Shown here: positions 16,672 through 25,136 of the stretch, piece by piece
Layout of the letters: each line of letters opens with the position of its first letter
Position numbering within the stretch: position 1 is the stretch's first letter
Origin: Desulfonauticus sp.
Lineage (GTDB): Bacteria; Desulfobacterota; Desulfovibrionia; Desulfovibrionales; Desulfonatronovibrionaceae
Assembly: GCA_030950395.1 (NCBI GenBank)
Contig: JAUZRP010000050.1
Location: forward strand, 1-64,000
Direction: 5' to 3'
Length of the DNA: 64,000 nt
Position numbers and translations under genes: made by a program
The notes under the pieces: model-generated
Seen by the model: only the letters and a program-made list of their open reading frames with translations
Databases searched by the model: none
Told to the model about the DNA's origin: nothing

Positions 16672-17466
16672 ATGGAAACAATTGTTGAACTAAAAAATGT
16701 TTACTTTGCTTACAGACGCCAACTGATACTAGAAGACATAGATCTAACGGTAAAAAAAGGAGAATTCTGGGCTATTTTAGGACCAAATGGCGGAGGCAAA
16801 ACCACCCTTTTAAAGCTTATCGTAGGCCTGTTAAAACCCCTTAAAGGACAAGTATTGGTATTCAATCAGCCACCAGCCAAGGTAAGACACCTCATGGGTT
16901 ACGTGCCTCAACACAGCACCGTTAATCCCCTTTTCCCTCTAACAGTGTTTGAATTGGTAGCTATGGGATGTTTAGAAAACAACAGAAGAGGAATTTTTTA
17001 TTCTAAAACTTGTAAACACAAAGTATATGCAGCTTTAGATAAAGTAAATCTGGTTAAACTGGCCTATAAAAACGTATCGTCTCTTTCTGGAGGAGAATTA
17101 CAAAGGGCACTGGTAGCAAGAGCGTTAGTAAACGAACCAGAACTGCTAGTTTTTGATGAACCAACAGCCAATATTGATCCTCAAGGAAAGGTATGTCTTT
17201 ATGAATTGTTATCGCAATTAAAGTCAAAAATGACCATCATTGTAGTAACTCACGATCTGGTAGTCTCAGCATCTTCTCTTGACCATCTAGCAGCTGTCAA
17301 TAAAAAATTAGTGGTCAGCAATACCGGATCTCTGGATAAAGCAATGTTAGATCTGCTCTATGGCGTACATGGACACCTATGCCCTTTAAATACTGCTGTT
17401 GCTACTGAACCAAAAGACATGTTTAATAAGGCCAGAGGTCGTTCTAATAAAAACTCCTGGAGCTAA
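16672..17466 (+). CDS. znuC: metal ABC transporter ATP-binding protein (ZnuC-like)
   Basis: This is the ATPase of the three-gene importer. The 264-residue sequence has Walker A GPNGGGKTT near residue 37, the Q-loop VPQHSTVN, the ABC signature LSGGELQRA, Walker B LLVFDEPTANID and the switch His in VVTHDL. The last 45 residues extend past the domain with CPLNTA, as in other ZnuC/MntB-type ATPases. It is expected to pair with the permease that starts 8 bp downstream. Confidence 0.9.
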   Translation: METIVELKNVYFAYRRQLILEDIDLTVKKGEFWAILGPNGGGKTTLLKLIVGLLKPLKGQVLVFNQPPAKVRHLMGYVPQHSTVNPLFPLTVFELVAMGCLENNRRGIFYSKTCKHKVYAALDKVNLVKLAYKNVSSLSGGELQRALVARALVNEPELLVFDEPTANIDPQGKVCLYELLSQLKSKMTIIVVTHDLVVSASSLDHLAAVNKKLVVSNTGSLDKAMLDLLYGVHGHLCPLNTAVATEPKDMFNKARGRSNKNSWS

Positions 17467-17474
17467 ATAAACCT

Positions 17475-18293
17475 ATGTTAGACATACTATCCTTTGAATT
17501 TATGCGAAATGCCTTCTGGTCTGCTTTATTAGCTAGTCTGGCCTGTGGTCTAATTGGACCTTTAGTGGTAATAAATAGAAAAGTGTTTTTAGCTGGCGGG
17601 ATAGCCCATTCTGCCTACGGAGGAGTAGGACTAGCTATCCTTTTGAGCCTGCCTGTTTTACCAGTCGTCTGGGGATTTACCTTGCTCATTAGTATTATTT
17701 TTGCTGTTATTAATTTGTATTACCAGGAGATGTCTGAAGTATTGGTAGGTTTAATCTGGTCTGGAGGTATGGCATTTGGAATTTTATTATTAGACCTCGT
17801 ACCTGGCTATAATGTAAACGTGATGAGTTATTTATTTGGCAGCATTTTAACTGTTAGTCATCAAGATCTTATCATGATGCTTTTTTTAGACCTGTTTATT
17901 GCTGGAGTTATCTGGTGGAAATACAAAGATTTTATCACGTTAAGTTTTGATTTTGAATATGCCAAAAGTTTAGGCCTTAGAGTAAATTTTTTATACATCC
18001 TTTTAATTAGCTTAATTTCTTTTGTCGTTGTTTTATTAATCGAGGTAGTTGGTTTGATTTTAGTGGTAGCATTACTAACGATACCTGTTTATCTAGCCAG
18101 AAGGTGGAGCAACAATTTATGTACGATGATGATTTTATCTTTTATTTTTTCTCTTACATTCTCCTGGACCGGTATTATTCTTAGTTTTTACTTCAATCTA
18201 AGTTCAGGAGCTAGTATTATTGGTGTAGCTGTAATCTGGTTTTCTATATGTTTAATAAAAGATTTAATAAACATTCAAAAATTGCACTATTAA
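17475..18293 (+). CDS. znuB: metal ABC transporter permease (ZnuB-like)
   Basis: The 272-residue ABC-3 family permease has about eight hydrophobic segments. The opening AFWSALLASLACGLIGPLVVINRKVFLAGGIAHSAYGG-type region is the family hallmark, and VEVVGLILVVALLTIPVYLAR marks the coupling region. It completes the importer with the ATPase and substrate-binding protein. The product resides in the inner membrane. Confidence 0.9.
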   Translation: MLDILSFEFMRNAFWSALLASLACGLIGPLVVINRKVFLAGGIAHSAYGGVGLAILLSLPVLPVVWGFTLLISIIFAVINLYYQEMSEVLVGLIWSGGMAFGILLLDLVPGYNVNVMSYLFGSILTVSHQDLIMMLFLDLFIAGVIWWKYKDFITLSFDFEYAKSLGLRVNFLYILLISLISFVVVLLIEVVGLILVVALLTIPVYLARRWSNNLCTMMILSFIFSLTFSWTGIILSFYFNLSSGASIIGVAVIWFSICLIKDLINIQKLHY

Positions 18294-18349
18294 CAAAACA
18301 CAACATAAATAGAACCTGACTAAAAGCAAAAATTTGTAGAGGAGCAAAG

Positions 18350-19300
18350 ATGAAATATGTATTTGGACCTGTTAATTCTTCAAGATTAGGCAGATCTTTG
18401 GGTATAGATTTATTAGCAAAAAAAATTTGCTCTTTTGACTGCTTGTATTGTGAAGTAGGAAAAACTGTTATAAAAACCTTAAAACGAGATATATACGTTG
18501 ATCCTGAACCAATTTTGCAAGAATTGGAACAATGGTTTAAATCAGGATATATCGTTCCAGACGTTATTACTTTTGGTGGTAGTGGAGAACCTTGTTTGAA
18601 CGCTTGTTTAGGATTTTTAGCTAAGGAAATAAAAAAACGTTATAATTTCCCCTTAGCTTTACTAACCAACAGCAGTCTATTGACAGACGAAAACATTTTT
18701 TCTGAATTAGAACCGTTTAATTTTATTTTACCCTCGCTAGATTCTCTGGTGCAGGAAGAATTTGTAAAAATAAATAGACCTGTGCAAGGATTAGGAGTAA
18801 AAGAAATAAAACAAGGACTTTTAAACCTAAAAAAATTCTTTAACGGTAAAATTTTTCTAGAAATTTTTCTCTTACCTCACGTAAATGACTCCAAGACTAA
18901 TTTAGCCCTATTAAAAGAATTTATTGTAAAGTTTAATCCAGATAGAGTTGATGTAGTAACCCTAACTAGACCTGGTACCTATGTACATCAAGCTGCCCCC
19001 AAACAAACCTTGTCTTTATGGAAAAACGAATTAAATATAAAAAAACAATCACAGCCTAATTTTAACAGTAAAAAGCAAAAAAATAAGGTCAACTTGCATT
19101 ATAATCTTTCTCTAAAAGAAATTCAATCTCTAGTGTTATCTTCTTTAGCTAGAAGACCTCAAACTAAAGAAGACCTAAGCAAGGCTTTAGGACTTAGTTT
19201 AAAACAAGTAGAAGAAGCAATAAACGAATTGGAGCAAAAAAAGCAAATTGTAATCCAGGGTGAAGAAGACAAAAATTCTTTTTACCGAATACGCAAGTAG
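18350..19300 (+). CDS. radical SAM protein (COG0731-like) with C-terminal winged helix
   Basis: This 316-residue enzyme has the cluster motif C27-x3-C31-x2-C34 (CSFDCLYC) directly after FGPVNSSRLGRSLGID, an opening typical of COG0731 proteins related to the wybutosine enzyme Taw1/TYW1. A TIM-barrel part follows (FGGSGEPCLN, LLTNSSLL, PSLDS). The last ~70 residues form a winged-helix-like domain (RRPQTKEDLSKALGLSLKQVEEAINELEQ), which suggests nucleic-acid contact. The substrate is unknown in bacteria. AGGAGC precedes the ATG. An ATPase/Toprim pair of different character follows 26 bp downstream. Confidence 0.85.
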   Translation: MKYVFGPVNSSRLGRSLGIDLLAKKICSFDCLYCEVGKTVIKTLKRDIYVDPEPILQELEQWFKSGYIVPDVITFGGSGEPCLNACLGFLAKEIKKRYNFPLALLTNSSLLTDENIFSELEPFNFILPSLDSLVQEEFVKINRPVQGLGVKEIKQGLLNLKKFFNGKIFLEIFLLPHVNDSKTNLALLKEFIVKFNPDRVDVVTLTRPGTYVHQAAPKQTLSLWKNELNIKKQSQPNFNSKKQKNKVNLHYNLSLKEIQSLVLSSLARRPQTKEDLSKALGLSLKQVEEAINELEQKKQIVIQGEEDKNSFYRIRK

Positions 19301-19326
19301 AAAATAAATAATCAGGAGCCCAAACA

Positions 19327-20412
19327 ATGCTTAAGGAAATAAAAATCAACACTTTTAAATGTTTCAAAGAGATAGAACTTCGCTCTTTCAAAAAAGTAAA
19401 TATTATTTTTGGCAAGAATAATAGAGGTAAAACTGTATTTTTAGAAGCTATTTCCTTGTTGTTTTCTAACACAAATCCCAGACAAATCTTTAATCTTTTA
19501 AGAGGGATGCCTGTTTCTTTTCCCTTGCAACGGGAAATCTGGAGCATTTTGTTTTACGAATTAGATATGACTAAAACAATAAAAATTTCAGGAAAAGTAA
19601 ACGAACTTGAGGCAGAGGTAGAGATTTGTTCTTCTGCTTCACAAACTTTTCCGAGCCAGACTCAATCTTTTTACCCGGAAAATTCTTTGTTTTTACATTG
19701 GAAGTACCAAGGAAAAGATTTAAAGGCTTATCTTACGTATAATGAAAATTTTTTAAAAAATTTTGTTCCTGCTTTTTCGTTCCCTATTATACCCATGTCC
19801 CCCGCATTAGATCCTTTTATTGTTCATTTTTCTGGGAACCTCAAGTCGCCCATATTAGAAACCGTTTTTCACACTTCTTTAGGACGAATGGACGTGCAAC
19901 AAGTCTCTCAAATGTTTGGAGAGTTGGTTAGAAAAAATTATAAAAACTTGCTAGTTAATTTGCTTTCAGAACTGGATAATTCTATAAAAGACATAGAACT
20001 TATGTCTTTTAATGGCAACAGCATCGTAGGTGTAAAGATAAAAGATAAATTTTATCCTATCAACCAGTTGGGAGAAGGCTTTTATAGAATATTTGTTTTA
20101 TCCTGTCTTTTTGTTCAAAGAACAAATGGAATAGTTTTAATAGATGAAATAGAAAACGGAATTCACCATAGTATTCAGGGAATGGTTTGGAAGTGGTTAT
20201 TAGATATGTCTGAGAGGTTTAATGTGCAGGTATTTATAACAACACATAGCTGGGAATTTATTATTAATGCTCTTGAAAATACAGAAAATTTCAAAGAACT
20301 ACAGGGCATCAGATTTGAAACGGGAAATGAAAAAAATCAAGAAATTATTCCAGTAGTAATCTCGGGAGAGGAGCTTAAAGAGATGGTGGAGCAAAATTAT
20401 GACGTTAGATGA
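19327..20412 (+). CDS. AAA/ABC-type ATPase of an ATPase-Toprim pair
   Basis: This 361-residue ATPase is of the AAA_15/AAA_21 (RecF/OLD-like) type. It begins with LKEIKINTFKCFKEIEL, has Walker A GKNNRGKT (residues 29-36), an ABC-like signature region NQLGEGFYRI near 246, Walker B GIVLIDEIENG with D273-E274, and the H-loop TTHSWEF near 305. Such ATPases dimerise head to tail. The 14-base overlap with the next gene, a Toprim-like protein, gives the same parts as OLD nucleases or PARIS-type systems split over two genes. A defence or DNA-damage role is inference. It interrupts housekeeping genes and reads on the same strand. Confidence 0.85.
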   Translation: MLKEIKINTFKCFKEIELRSFKKVNIIFGKNNRGKTVFLEAISLLFSNTNPRQIFNLLRGMPVSFPLQREIWSILFYELDMTKTIKISGKVNELEAEVEICSSASQTFPSQTQSFYPENSLFLHWKYQGKDLKAYLTYNENFLKNFVPAFSFPIIPMSPALDPFIVHFSGNLKSPILETVFHTSLGRMDVQQVSQMFGELVRKNYKNLLVNLLSELDNSIKDIELMSFNGNSIVGVKIKDKFYPINQLGEGFYRIFVLSCLFVQRTNGIVLIDEIENGIHHSIQGMVWKWLLDMSERFNVQVFITTHSWEFIINALENTENFKELQGIRFETGNEKNQEIIPVVISGEELKEMVEQNYDVR

Positions 20413-21064
20413 CAAACAAAAATGTTATAAACCTAAGTCAATAGAAAAAGAAGCTTGTATATTTGTAGAAGGCAAACTTGATCAAATAATAGTTGAATTA
20501 CTTTTAAAAAGTATATGCTCCAAAGAAGTTATAGAAAATATTCAAATATTTCAACTCGGTGGCAAAGCTGGTTTAAAATATGTAAAAAAGATGGAAAATT
20601 TTAATCAGCTTAAAGCTGTTTTGGTAATCCTTGATAAGGATGAAGATTACAGGTCCACTTCCCAAACAATTGATAATTTTTTTAAAGATTTGCCTAAGCA
20701 ATGTCAATGTCAACTAAAATTTATATCTCCTCCAGATAAGTTATCTGGCAAAGAATTAGAAGAGTATATAATAGAAGGCATTAAACATTGCAAAAAAAAC
20801 AAACTCATTGAGGAAATAAAAAAATGTATTGATAGTTTAATAAAAAACAAATTAACAAGCGAGAAAAAACTTGGTAAAAAGATTTTATTTACTTATTTCT
20901 TATTGAAAGATACTTGTACATACGATGGTTTATCTCTTAATAGAGATCAATTCCAAAGCTGTATAAAGACTTCATTAGATGGTCTTGTAGAACTAAAAAA
21001 TATTTTAGAAAATTTTATAAAATTTGTAAATAAGAATTTAAATGTCAAACAACTTAACGTATAA
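20399..21064 (+). CDS. Toprim-like partner protein (DUF3226/DUF4435-like)
   Basis: This 221-residue protein overlaps the ATPase gene by 14 bases. It shows a Toprim-like core: the acidic loop FVEGKLDQI (E24, D28) after a strand, GGKAGLKYV as the second loop, and VLVILDKDED with D79 and D81 as the metal-binding D-x-D. This fits DUF3226 or DUF4435-type proteins. The remainder is Lys-rich and helical. It is likely the effector (nuclease or ligand-binding) controlled by the ATPase. The pair is quite A+T-rich and Lys-rich. Family naming from memory is uncertain between the two DUFs. Confidence 0.75.
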   Translation: MTLDDKQKCYKPKSIEKEACIFVEGKLDQIIVELLLKSICSKEVIENIQIFQLGGKAGLKYVKKMENFNQLKAVLVILDKDEDYRSTSQTIDNFFKDLPKQCQCQLKFISPPDKLSGKELEEYIIEGIKHCKKNKLIEEIKKCIDSLIKNKLTSEKKLGKKILFTYFLLKDTCTYDGLSLNRDQFQSCIKTSLDGLVELKNILENFIKFVNKNLNVKQLNV

Positions 21065-21170
21065 CAACCCTAAAGGCAATACAGAATTATTAAAAATAAT
21101 CTCTACTGAAAAACATCTAGTTTCATGGTGTGCAGTACACAAAAAATTATTTTTGAGCAGCATCAAGTAA
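21042..21170 (+). CDS. possible 42-residue protein after the Toprim gene
   Basis: A frame starts with ATG 21042 inside the last codons of the Toprim gene and ends with TAA at 21168-21170, shortly before rng. The peptide reads MSNNLTYNNPKG, then TEKHLVSWCAVHKKLF and a short tail. It has no strong ribosome site; coupling to the upstream stop could allow translation. It may be a third small member of the cassette or chance. Confidence 0.25.
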   Translation: MSNNLTYNNPKGNTELLKIISTEKHLVSWCAVHKKLFLSSIK

Positions 21171-21190
21171 AAAAAACAGGAAAGTAAATT

Positions 21191-22657
21191 ATGAATAAAG
21201 ATAAAAAAAGGAAAATGTTTATTAGTTATCTTCCAGAAGAAGAGGTAGAAGTTGCTATTACAGAAAATGGCAGATTAGAAGAATATTATGTAGAAGTAAT
21301 TTCTCAAACAAAAACAAAGGGAAATATTTATAAAGGGAAAATCCACAATATAGATGTATCTTTACAAGCAGCGTTTGTAGATTATGGAGCAGAAAAAAAC
21401 GGTTTTCTACAGGTAGATGAAGTCCACCCAGAATATTATCAAGCTGATATAAAACCTTTGCCCAAACAAAAATACCCGCCCTTGCATAGGGTATTAAGAC
21501 CAGGACAGGAAATTTTAGTTCAAGTAGTAAAAGAACCAACAGGCAGTAAAGGGGCTTATCTCACTACGTATCTTTCTCTGCCTGGTAGGTTTCTGGTCCT
21601 AACCCCGGGAAAAGAAGACATTGGAATTTCGCGAAAAATAGACGATACTAAGGAAAGAGAAAGGTTAAAAAAAATTGTCCAGGACATGGATTTAGAAGAA
21701 GGTATAGGAGTAATAGTTAGAACAGTTAGTGAAGGTCAAACCAAAGCCAGTCTATTAAGAGATTTAAATTTTTTAAAACGACTCTGGAAAGAAATAAGAC
21801 ATAGAGCCAGAGTTCAAAAGGCACCTTCTCTGGTTTACGAAGAAAAAGATCTTATTTTTAGAGCAGTCAGGGACTATTTAACTCAGGATATAGAAGAAGT
21901 ATGGGTAGATCACGAATTGGTAGCTGTCCGCCTGGAGGAGTACATTTCTTTACTTTTTCCCAGAAAAAAGAATCTAGTCAGGCTCCACATGACAAAAGGT
22001 GGACTGGGACTTTTTGAGCGTTTTGATTTAGACGAGCAAATAGAAAAGATCTATAGCCGAGAGGTGGAACTGCCTTCAGGAGCAAGGCTGGTATTTGACT
22101 ATACAGAAGCTTTAACTGCTATAGACATCAATTCAGGCAAGATCTCTGGAGAAAAAAATTTTAAAGAAATGGCCTACAAAGCTAATCTAGAAGCAGCAGA
22201 AATGATACCTCTTCAATTAAAATTAAGAGATATTGGCGGACAAATAGTCATAGATTTTATAGAAATGAAGGATAAAAAACACATCCGTGAAGTAGAGCGA
22301 ACTCTAAAAAATGGTTTAAAGCGCGACAGAGCTAGAACCGACATGTTGCCTATTTCTAGATTTGGTCTGGCCCAAATAGTCAGACAGCGTCTTGGGACAT
22401 CTGCATTTTCTGCATCTTTAGAAACCTGTCCCTGTTGTCTGGGCAGAGGGACTTTGCCCAGTTTGGAATGGCAAGCACAGGTAAGCCTAAAAAAAATTTA
22501 TGCTGCTCTTCGCCATAGTGAACAAAAAGAAAACATCTATACGTTTTCTTTTCCTGCACCCTTAGCTTTTTACTTGTTAAATAGAAAAAAAAGAAATATT
22601 TTAAACTTGGAAGATAAATTTAAAACCAAAATTATTATAAAAGAAAAAACGACGTAA
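21191..22657 (+). CDS. rng: ribonuclease E/G family protein
   Basis: This is a 488-residue Rne/Rng endoribonuclease involved in rRNA maturation and mRNA decay. The N-terminal S1 RNA-binding domain (GNIYKGKIHNIDVSLQAAFVDYG) is followed by the catalytic DNase I-like region with FDYTEALTAIDINSGK and IGGQIVIDFIEMKD. The zinc-link motif CPCCLGRG lies near residues 413-416. It lacks the long C-terminal scaffold of RNase E, so RNase G size fits best. GGAAAGTAAATT precedes the ATG. queH follows after one base. Confidence 0.93.
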   Translation: MNKDKKRKMFISYLPEEEVEVAITENGRLEEYYVEVISQTKTKGNIYKGKIHNIDVSLQAAFVDYGAEKNGFLQVDEVHPEYYQADIKPLPKQKYPPLHRVLRPGQEILVQVVKEPTGSKGAYLTTYLSLPGRFLVLTPGKEDIGISRKIDDTKERERLKKIVQDMDLEEGIGVIVRTVSEGQTKASLLRDLNFLKRLWKEIRHRARVQKAPSLVYEEKDLIFRAVRDYLTQDIEEVWVDHELVAVRLEEYISLLFPRKKNLVRLHMTKGGLGLFERFDLDEQIEKIYSREVELPSGARLVFDYTEALTAIDINSGKISGEKNFKEMAYKANLEAAEMIPLQLKLRDIGGQIVIDFIEMKDKKHIREVERTLKNGLKRDRARTDMLPISRFGLAQIVRQRLGTSAFSASLETCPCCLGRGTLPSLEWQAQVSLKKIYAALRHSEQKENIYTFSFPAPLAFYLLNRKKRNILNLEDKFKTKIIIKEKTT

Positions 22658-22658
22658 T

Positions 22659-23249
22659 ATGGCAGAAAATAGCAAAATAAAAATTTTAATTCATTGTTGT
22701 TGTGGTCCATGCTCTATTTATCCTTTTTCTGTGCTTTTAGAACAAAATTTTGAAATCTTTGCTGTTTATTTTAACCCTAATGTTCATCCATTAAAAGAAT
22801 ATTTAAAAAGAAGAGAATCTTTTATTCAAGTATGCAACTATTTTAATGTGCGATACTTATGCATGGATAAAGATTATGATCCTCAAAAATATTTTAGAAC
22901 AATAAATTTTAGAGAAAATAACAGATGTTTTTACTGCTATCAGATTCGTTTGGAAAAAACTTTTTACATGGCCAGAAGAGGAAAATTTGATTATTTCACA
23001 ACTACTCTTTTGTATAGCAAATTACAAAAACATGACACCATAAAAACTTTAGCCCAAGACATTGTTCATGGTAGTAAAGTTAATTTTTTTTATGCTGACT
23101 TTCGTAAAGGATGGAAATTTGGGCAAGAAAAAAGCAACGCCCTCGGCATCTACAAACAAAATTATTGTGGTTGTTTATACAGTGAATTAGAAAGATTTAA
23201 AAAAGAATTAGAGCAACATAGTGATAAAACTGTTTCTTTGTCACGTTAA
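22659..23249 (+). CDS. queH: epoxyqueuosine reductase QueH
   Basis: QueH (DUF208) carries out the last step of queuosine synthesis in tRNA, reducing epoxyqueuosine without cobalamin. The 196-residue protein has the N-terminal CCCGPCS, the CFYCYQIRLEKT segment, YSKLQKHD and a C-terminal YCGCLYS, which together supply the cysteines for an iron-sulfur cluster and a second metal. It lies between rng and hemW with 1- and 8-bp spacing, apparently in one operon. Confidence 0.93.
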   Translation: MAENSKIKILIHCCCGPCSIYPFSVLLEQNFEIFAVYFNPNVHPLKEYLKRRESFIQVCNYFNVRYLCMDKDYDPQKYFRTINFRENNRCFYCYQIRLEKTFYMARRGKFDYFTTTLLYSKLQKHDTIKTLAQDIVHGSKVNFFYADFRKGWKFGQEKSNALGIYKQNYCGCLYSELERFKKELEQHSDKTVSLSR

Positions 23250-23257
23250 GTTCAATA

Positions 23258-24394
23258 ATGCTTTTATACATTCACGTCCCTTTTTGTATAAAAAAATGTA
23301 ATTATTGTGCTTTTTTTTCTCAACAATACGTGCCTGAGATGGCAGCCCTATATCTCTCTGCTCTCAGGCAAGAATTAAAATACTGGGCATCTAAATTTAA
23401 TTCTCCCCGAGTTCAAAGTATTTATGTGGGAGGAGGCACTCCTTCTCTTTTAAAAGAAAAAGAATTAGATCCCATCATAAACGATATTTATAAATATTTT
23501 TCCGTAGAACCAAAAATAGAATTTACTCTAGAAGCCAATCCAGAATCAACAAAAAACAAATCCAAAGTAACCTTCTGGTTACAATCAGGTATTAATAGAA
23601 TTAGTCTGGGAATTCAAAGTTTTGAACCATATTTTTTATCTTTGTTAGGTCGGGCTCATAGCGGAGGAGATATTTACAAATCCTTTAATCTGCTAAGATC
23701 TGTAGGTTTTAAAAATCTAAACATAGACCTGATGTTTGGGTTACCAGGACAGAGCATTAAACACTGGTTGGAAGAGTTAAAAAAAGGAATAAACTTAAAA
23801 CCTGAGCATATTTCTTGTTATAATCTAACGTTAGAGGCAGGTACTTATCTGGCAGAGCATAAAAAACAACTTGACTGGCCAGAAGACGACAAACAGGCCA
23901 AAATGTATGTTTATGGAGCTGAATATCTGGAATCCTGTGGCTATTTACAATATGAAATCTCTAATTTTTCTAAAATGGGTTATCGGTGCTTACATAACCT
24001 AGGGTACTGGGAAGGAATTGATTTTTTAGGATTAGGGCCATCTGCGGTATCTACAATAAATGAAAAACGCTGGCAGCAACCAGCCAATATAAAAAATTAC
24101 TTTAAAGCAGTTCAAAATGGGTTCAGAAATTTAGAAATAGAATACATTCAAGGCACAAAAAAAATTAACGAGTTTATAATGCTCTCCTTAAGAACCACAA
24201 GAGGTTTAAACCTAAAGAAATTTCAAAAGTTAACAGGAATAAATTTTTTCAAACGATTTCAACCCACAATTAACTTACTTTATAAACATCGCTTGATCTC
24301 AATTAAAAGAGATTACCTTAGCCTAACTAAGACAGGGATGGTGGTCAGCGATAGTATAATCCCTAAATTTTTTCTAACAGAAAAAAATGTTTAA
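23258..24394 (+). CDS. hemW: HemW-like radical SAM protein
   Basis: This 378-residue radical SAM protein starts with LLYIHVPFCIKKCNYCAFFS; C10, C14 and C17 bind the [4Fe-4S] cluster. The family features YVGGGTPSLL, EANPES, NRISLGIQSF, LGRAHS, DLMFGLPGQ and SCYNLTLEAGT follow in order, with a C-terminal HemN-type domain. HemW is now regarded as a heme chaperone rather than a coproporphyrinogen oxidase. The first start is at 23258; no strong ribosome site is seen and it is probably coupled to queH. Confidence 0.93.
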   Translation: MLLYIHVPFCIKKCNYCAFFSQQYVPEMAALYLSALRQELKYWASKFNSPRVQSIYVGGGTPSLLKEKELDPIINDIYKYFSVEPKIEFTLEANPESTKNKSKVTFWLQSGINRISLGIQSFEPYFLSLLGRAHSGGDIYKSFNLLRSVGFKNLNIDLMFGLPGQSIKHWLEELKKGINLKPEHISCYNLTLEAGTYLAEHKKQLDWPEDDKQAKMYVYGAEYLESCGYLQYEISNFSKMGYRCLHNLGYWEGIDFLGLGPSAVSTINEKRWQQPANIKNYFKAVQNGFRNLEIEYIQGTKKINEFIMLSLRTTRGLNLKKFQKLTGINFFKRFQPTINLLYKHRLISIKRDYLSLTKTGMVVSDSIIPKFFLTEKNV

Positions 24395-24453
24395 ATTTTT
24401 TCTTTTCAACCAGGTTTAATTCTATTAAACTTTAGGACAAGAAGGGGAAAAAG

Positions 24454-24678
24454 ATGAACGGATGGAATTTCATGGCCAAGACGTTTATTTATCTGGGGAT
24501 ATTTTTTATTGTGTTAGGTGTTTTGTTCCTATTGGCAGATAAATTACCCTTTCGGTTGGGTAGATTGCCAGGAGACATCGTGTACCACAAAGGCAATTTT
24601 AGTTTTTACTTCCCCTGGGTGAGTTGTTTGGTGGTTAGTGTGGTTTTAAGTCTGTTATTTATGTTGTTTAAAAAATAA
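24454..24678 (+). CDS. DUF2905 family small membrane protein
   Basis: A 74-residue protein with two membrane helices: AKTFIYLGIFFIVLGVLFLLA and FPWVSCLVVSVVLSLLFMLF. The loop between them contains RLGRLPGDIVYHKGNFSFYFP, the hallmark of DUF2905. GAAGGGGAAAAAG precedes the ATG at 24454. The function is unknown. Confidence 0.88.
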   Translation: MNGWNFMAKTFIYLGIFFIVLGVLFLLADKLPFRLGRLPGDIVYHKGNFSFYFPWVSCLVVSVVLSLLFMLFKK

Positions 24679-24707
24679 TATTGCTCTAAACTAGTTGGAG
24701 GTTTTAA

Positions 24708-25136
24708 ATGCCTTTTGGCTTTGGATGGGGACGAGGTAGAGGAAAATGTGGCAGTGGTGGCATATGTGCTCGCGGAAGAAAACGTTTTTTACCAGAAGAA
24801 GATAAATTTTGCATCTGCCCCAGATGCAAAACTATTATCCCACACCAACGAGGAATTCCCTGTTATCAAACGATCTGTCCTCAATGTGGTAGCCCAATGA
24901 CCAGACAATTTTGCCAGCAAGATGGTGATAGGGCTAAACCTCAAAAAGCCCTCTTGCCTTACGTTGATAAAAACTTATGTACTGGATGTAAAAATTGTCT
25001 GGACATCTGTCCAACAGGTGCTCTGCAATACGTGGACAACAAAGCTGTAATTGACGTCCAGACCTGCAAAGGGTGTTTGGCCTGTCTGGACGCTTGCCCT
25101 GAAGGAGCAATTAAACATGGAAAAAACAACCAATAA
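24708..25136 (+). CDS. 2[4Fe-4S] ferredoxin with zinc-ribbon-like N-terminus
   Basis: This 142-residue protein has three parts. A Gly/Arg-rich start (FGFGWGRGRGKCGSGG) is typical of proteins associated with NifX-like genes. A ribbon with CPRC and CPQCG spans about residues 38-62. The C-terminal ferredoxin domain has two full cluster motifs, CTGCKNCLDICPTG and CKGCLACLDACPEG. It is probably an electron carrier or cluster donor. GGAGG precedes the ATG. The CDF-NifX gene begins inside its last codons, linking the two genes functionally. Confidence 0.85.
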   Translation: MPFGFGWGRGRGKCGSGGICARGRKRFLPEEDKFCICPRCKTIIPHQRGIPCYQTICPQCGSPMTRQFCQQDGDRAKPQKALLPYVDKNLCTGCKNCLDICPTGALQYVDNKAVIDVQTCKGCLACLDACPEGAIKHGKNNQ

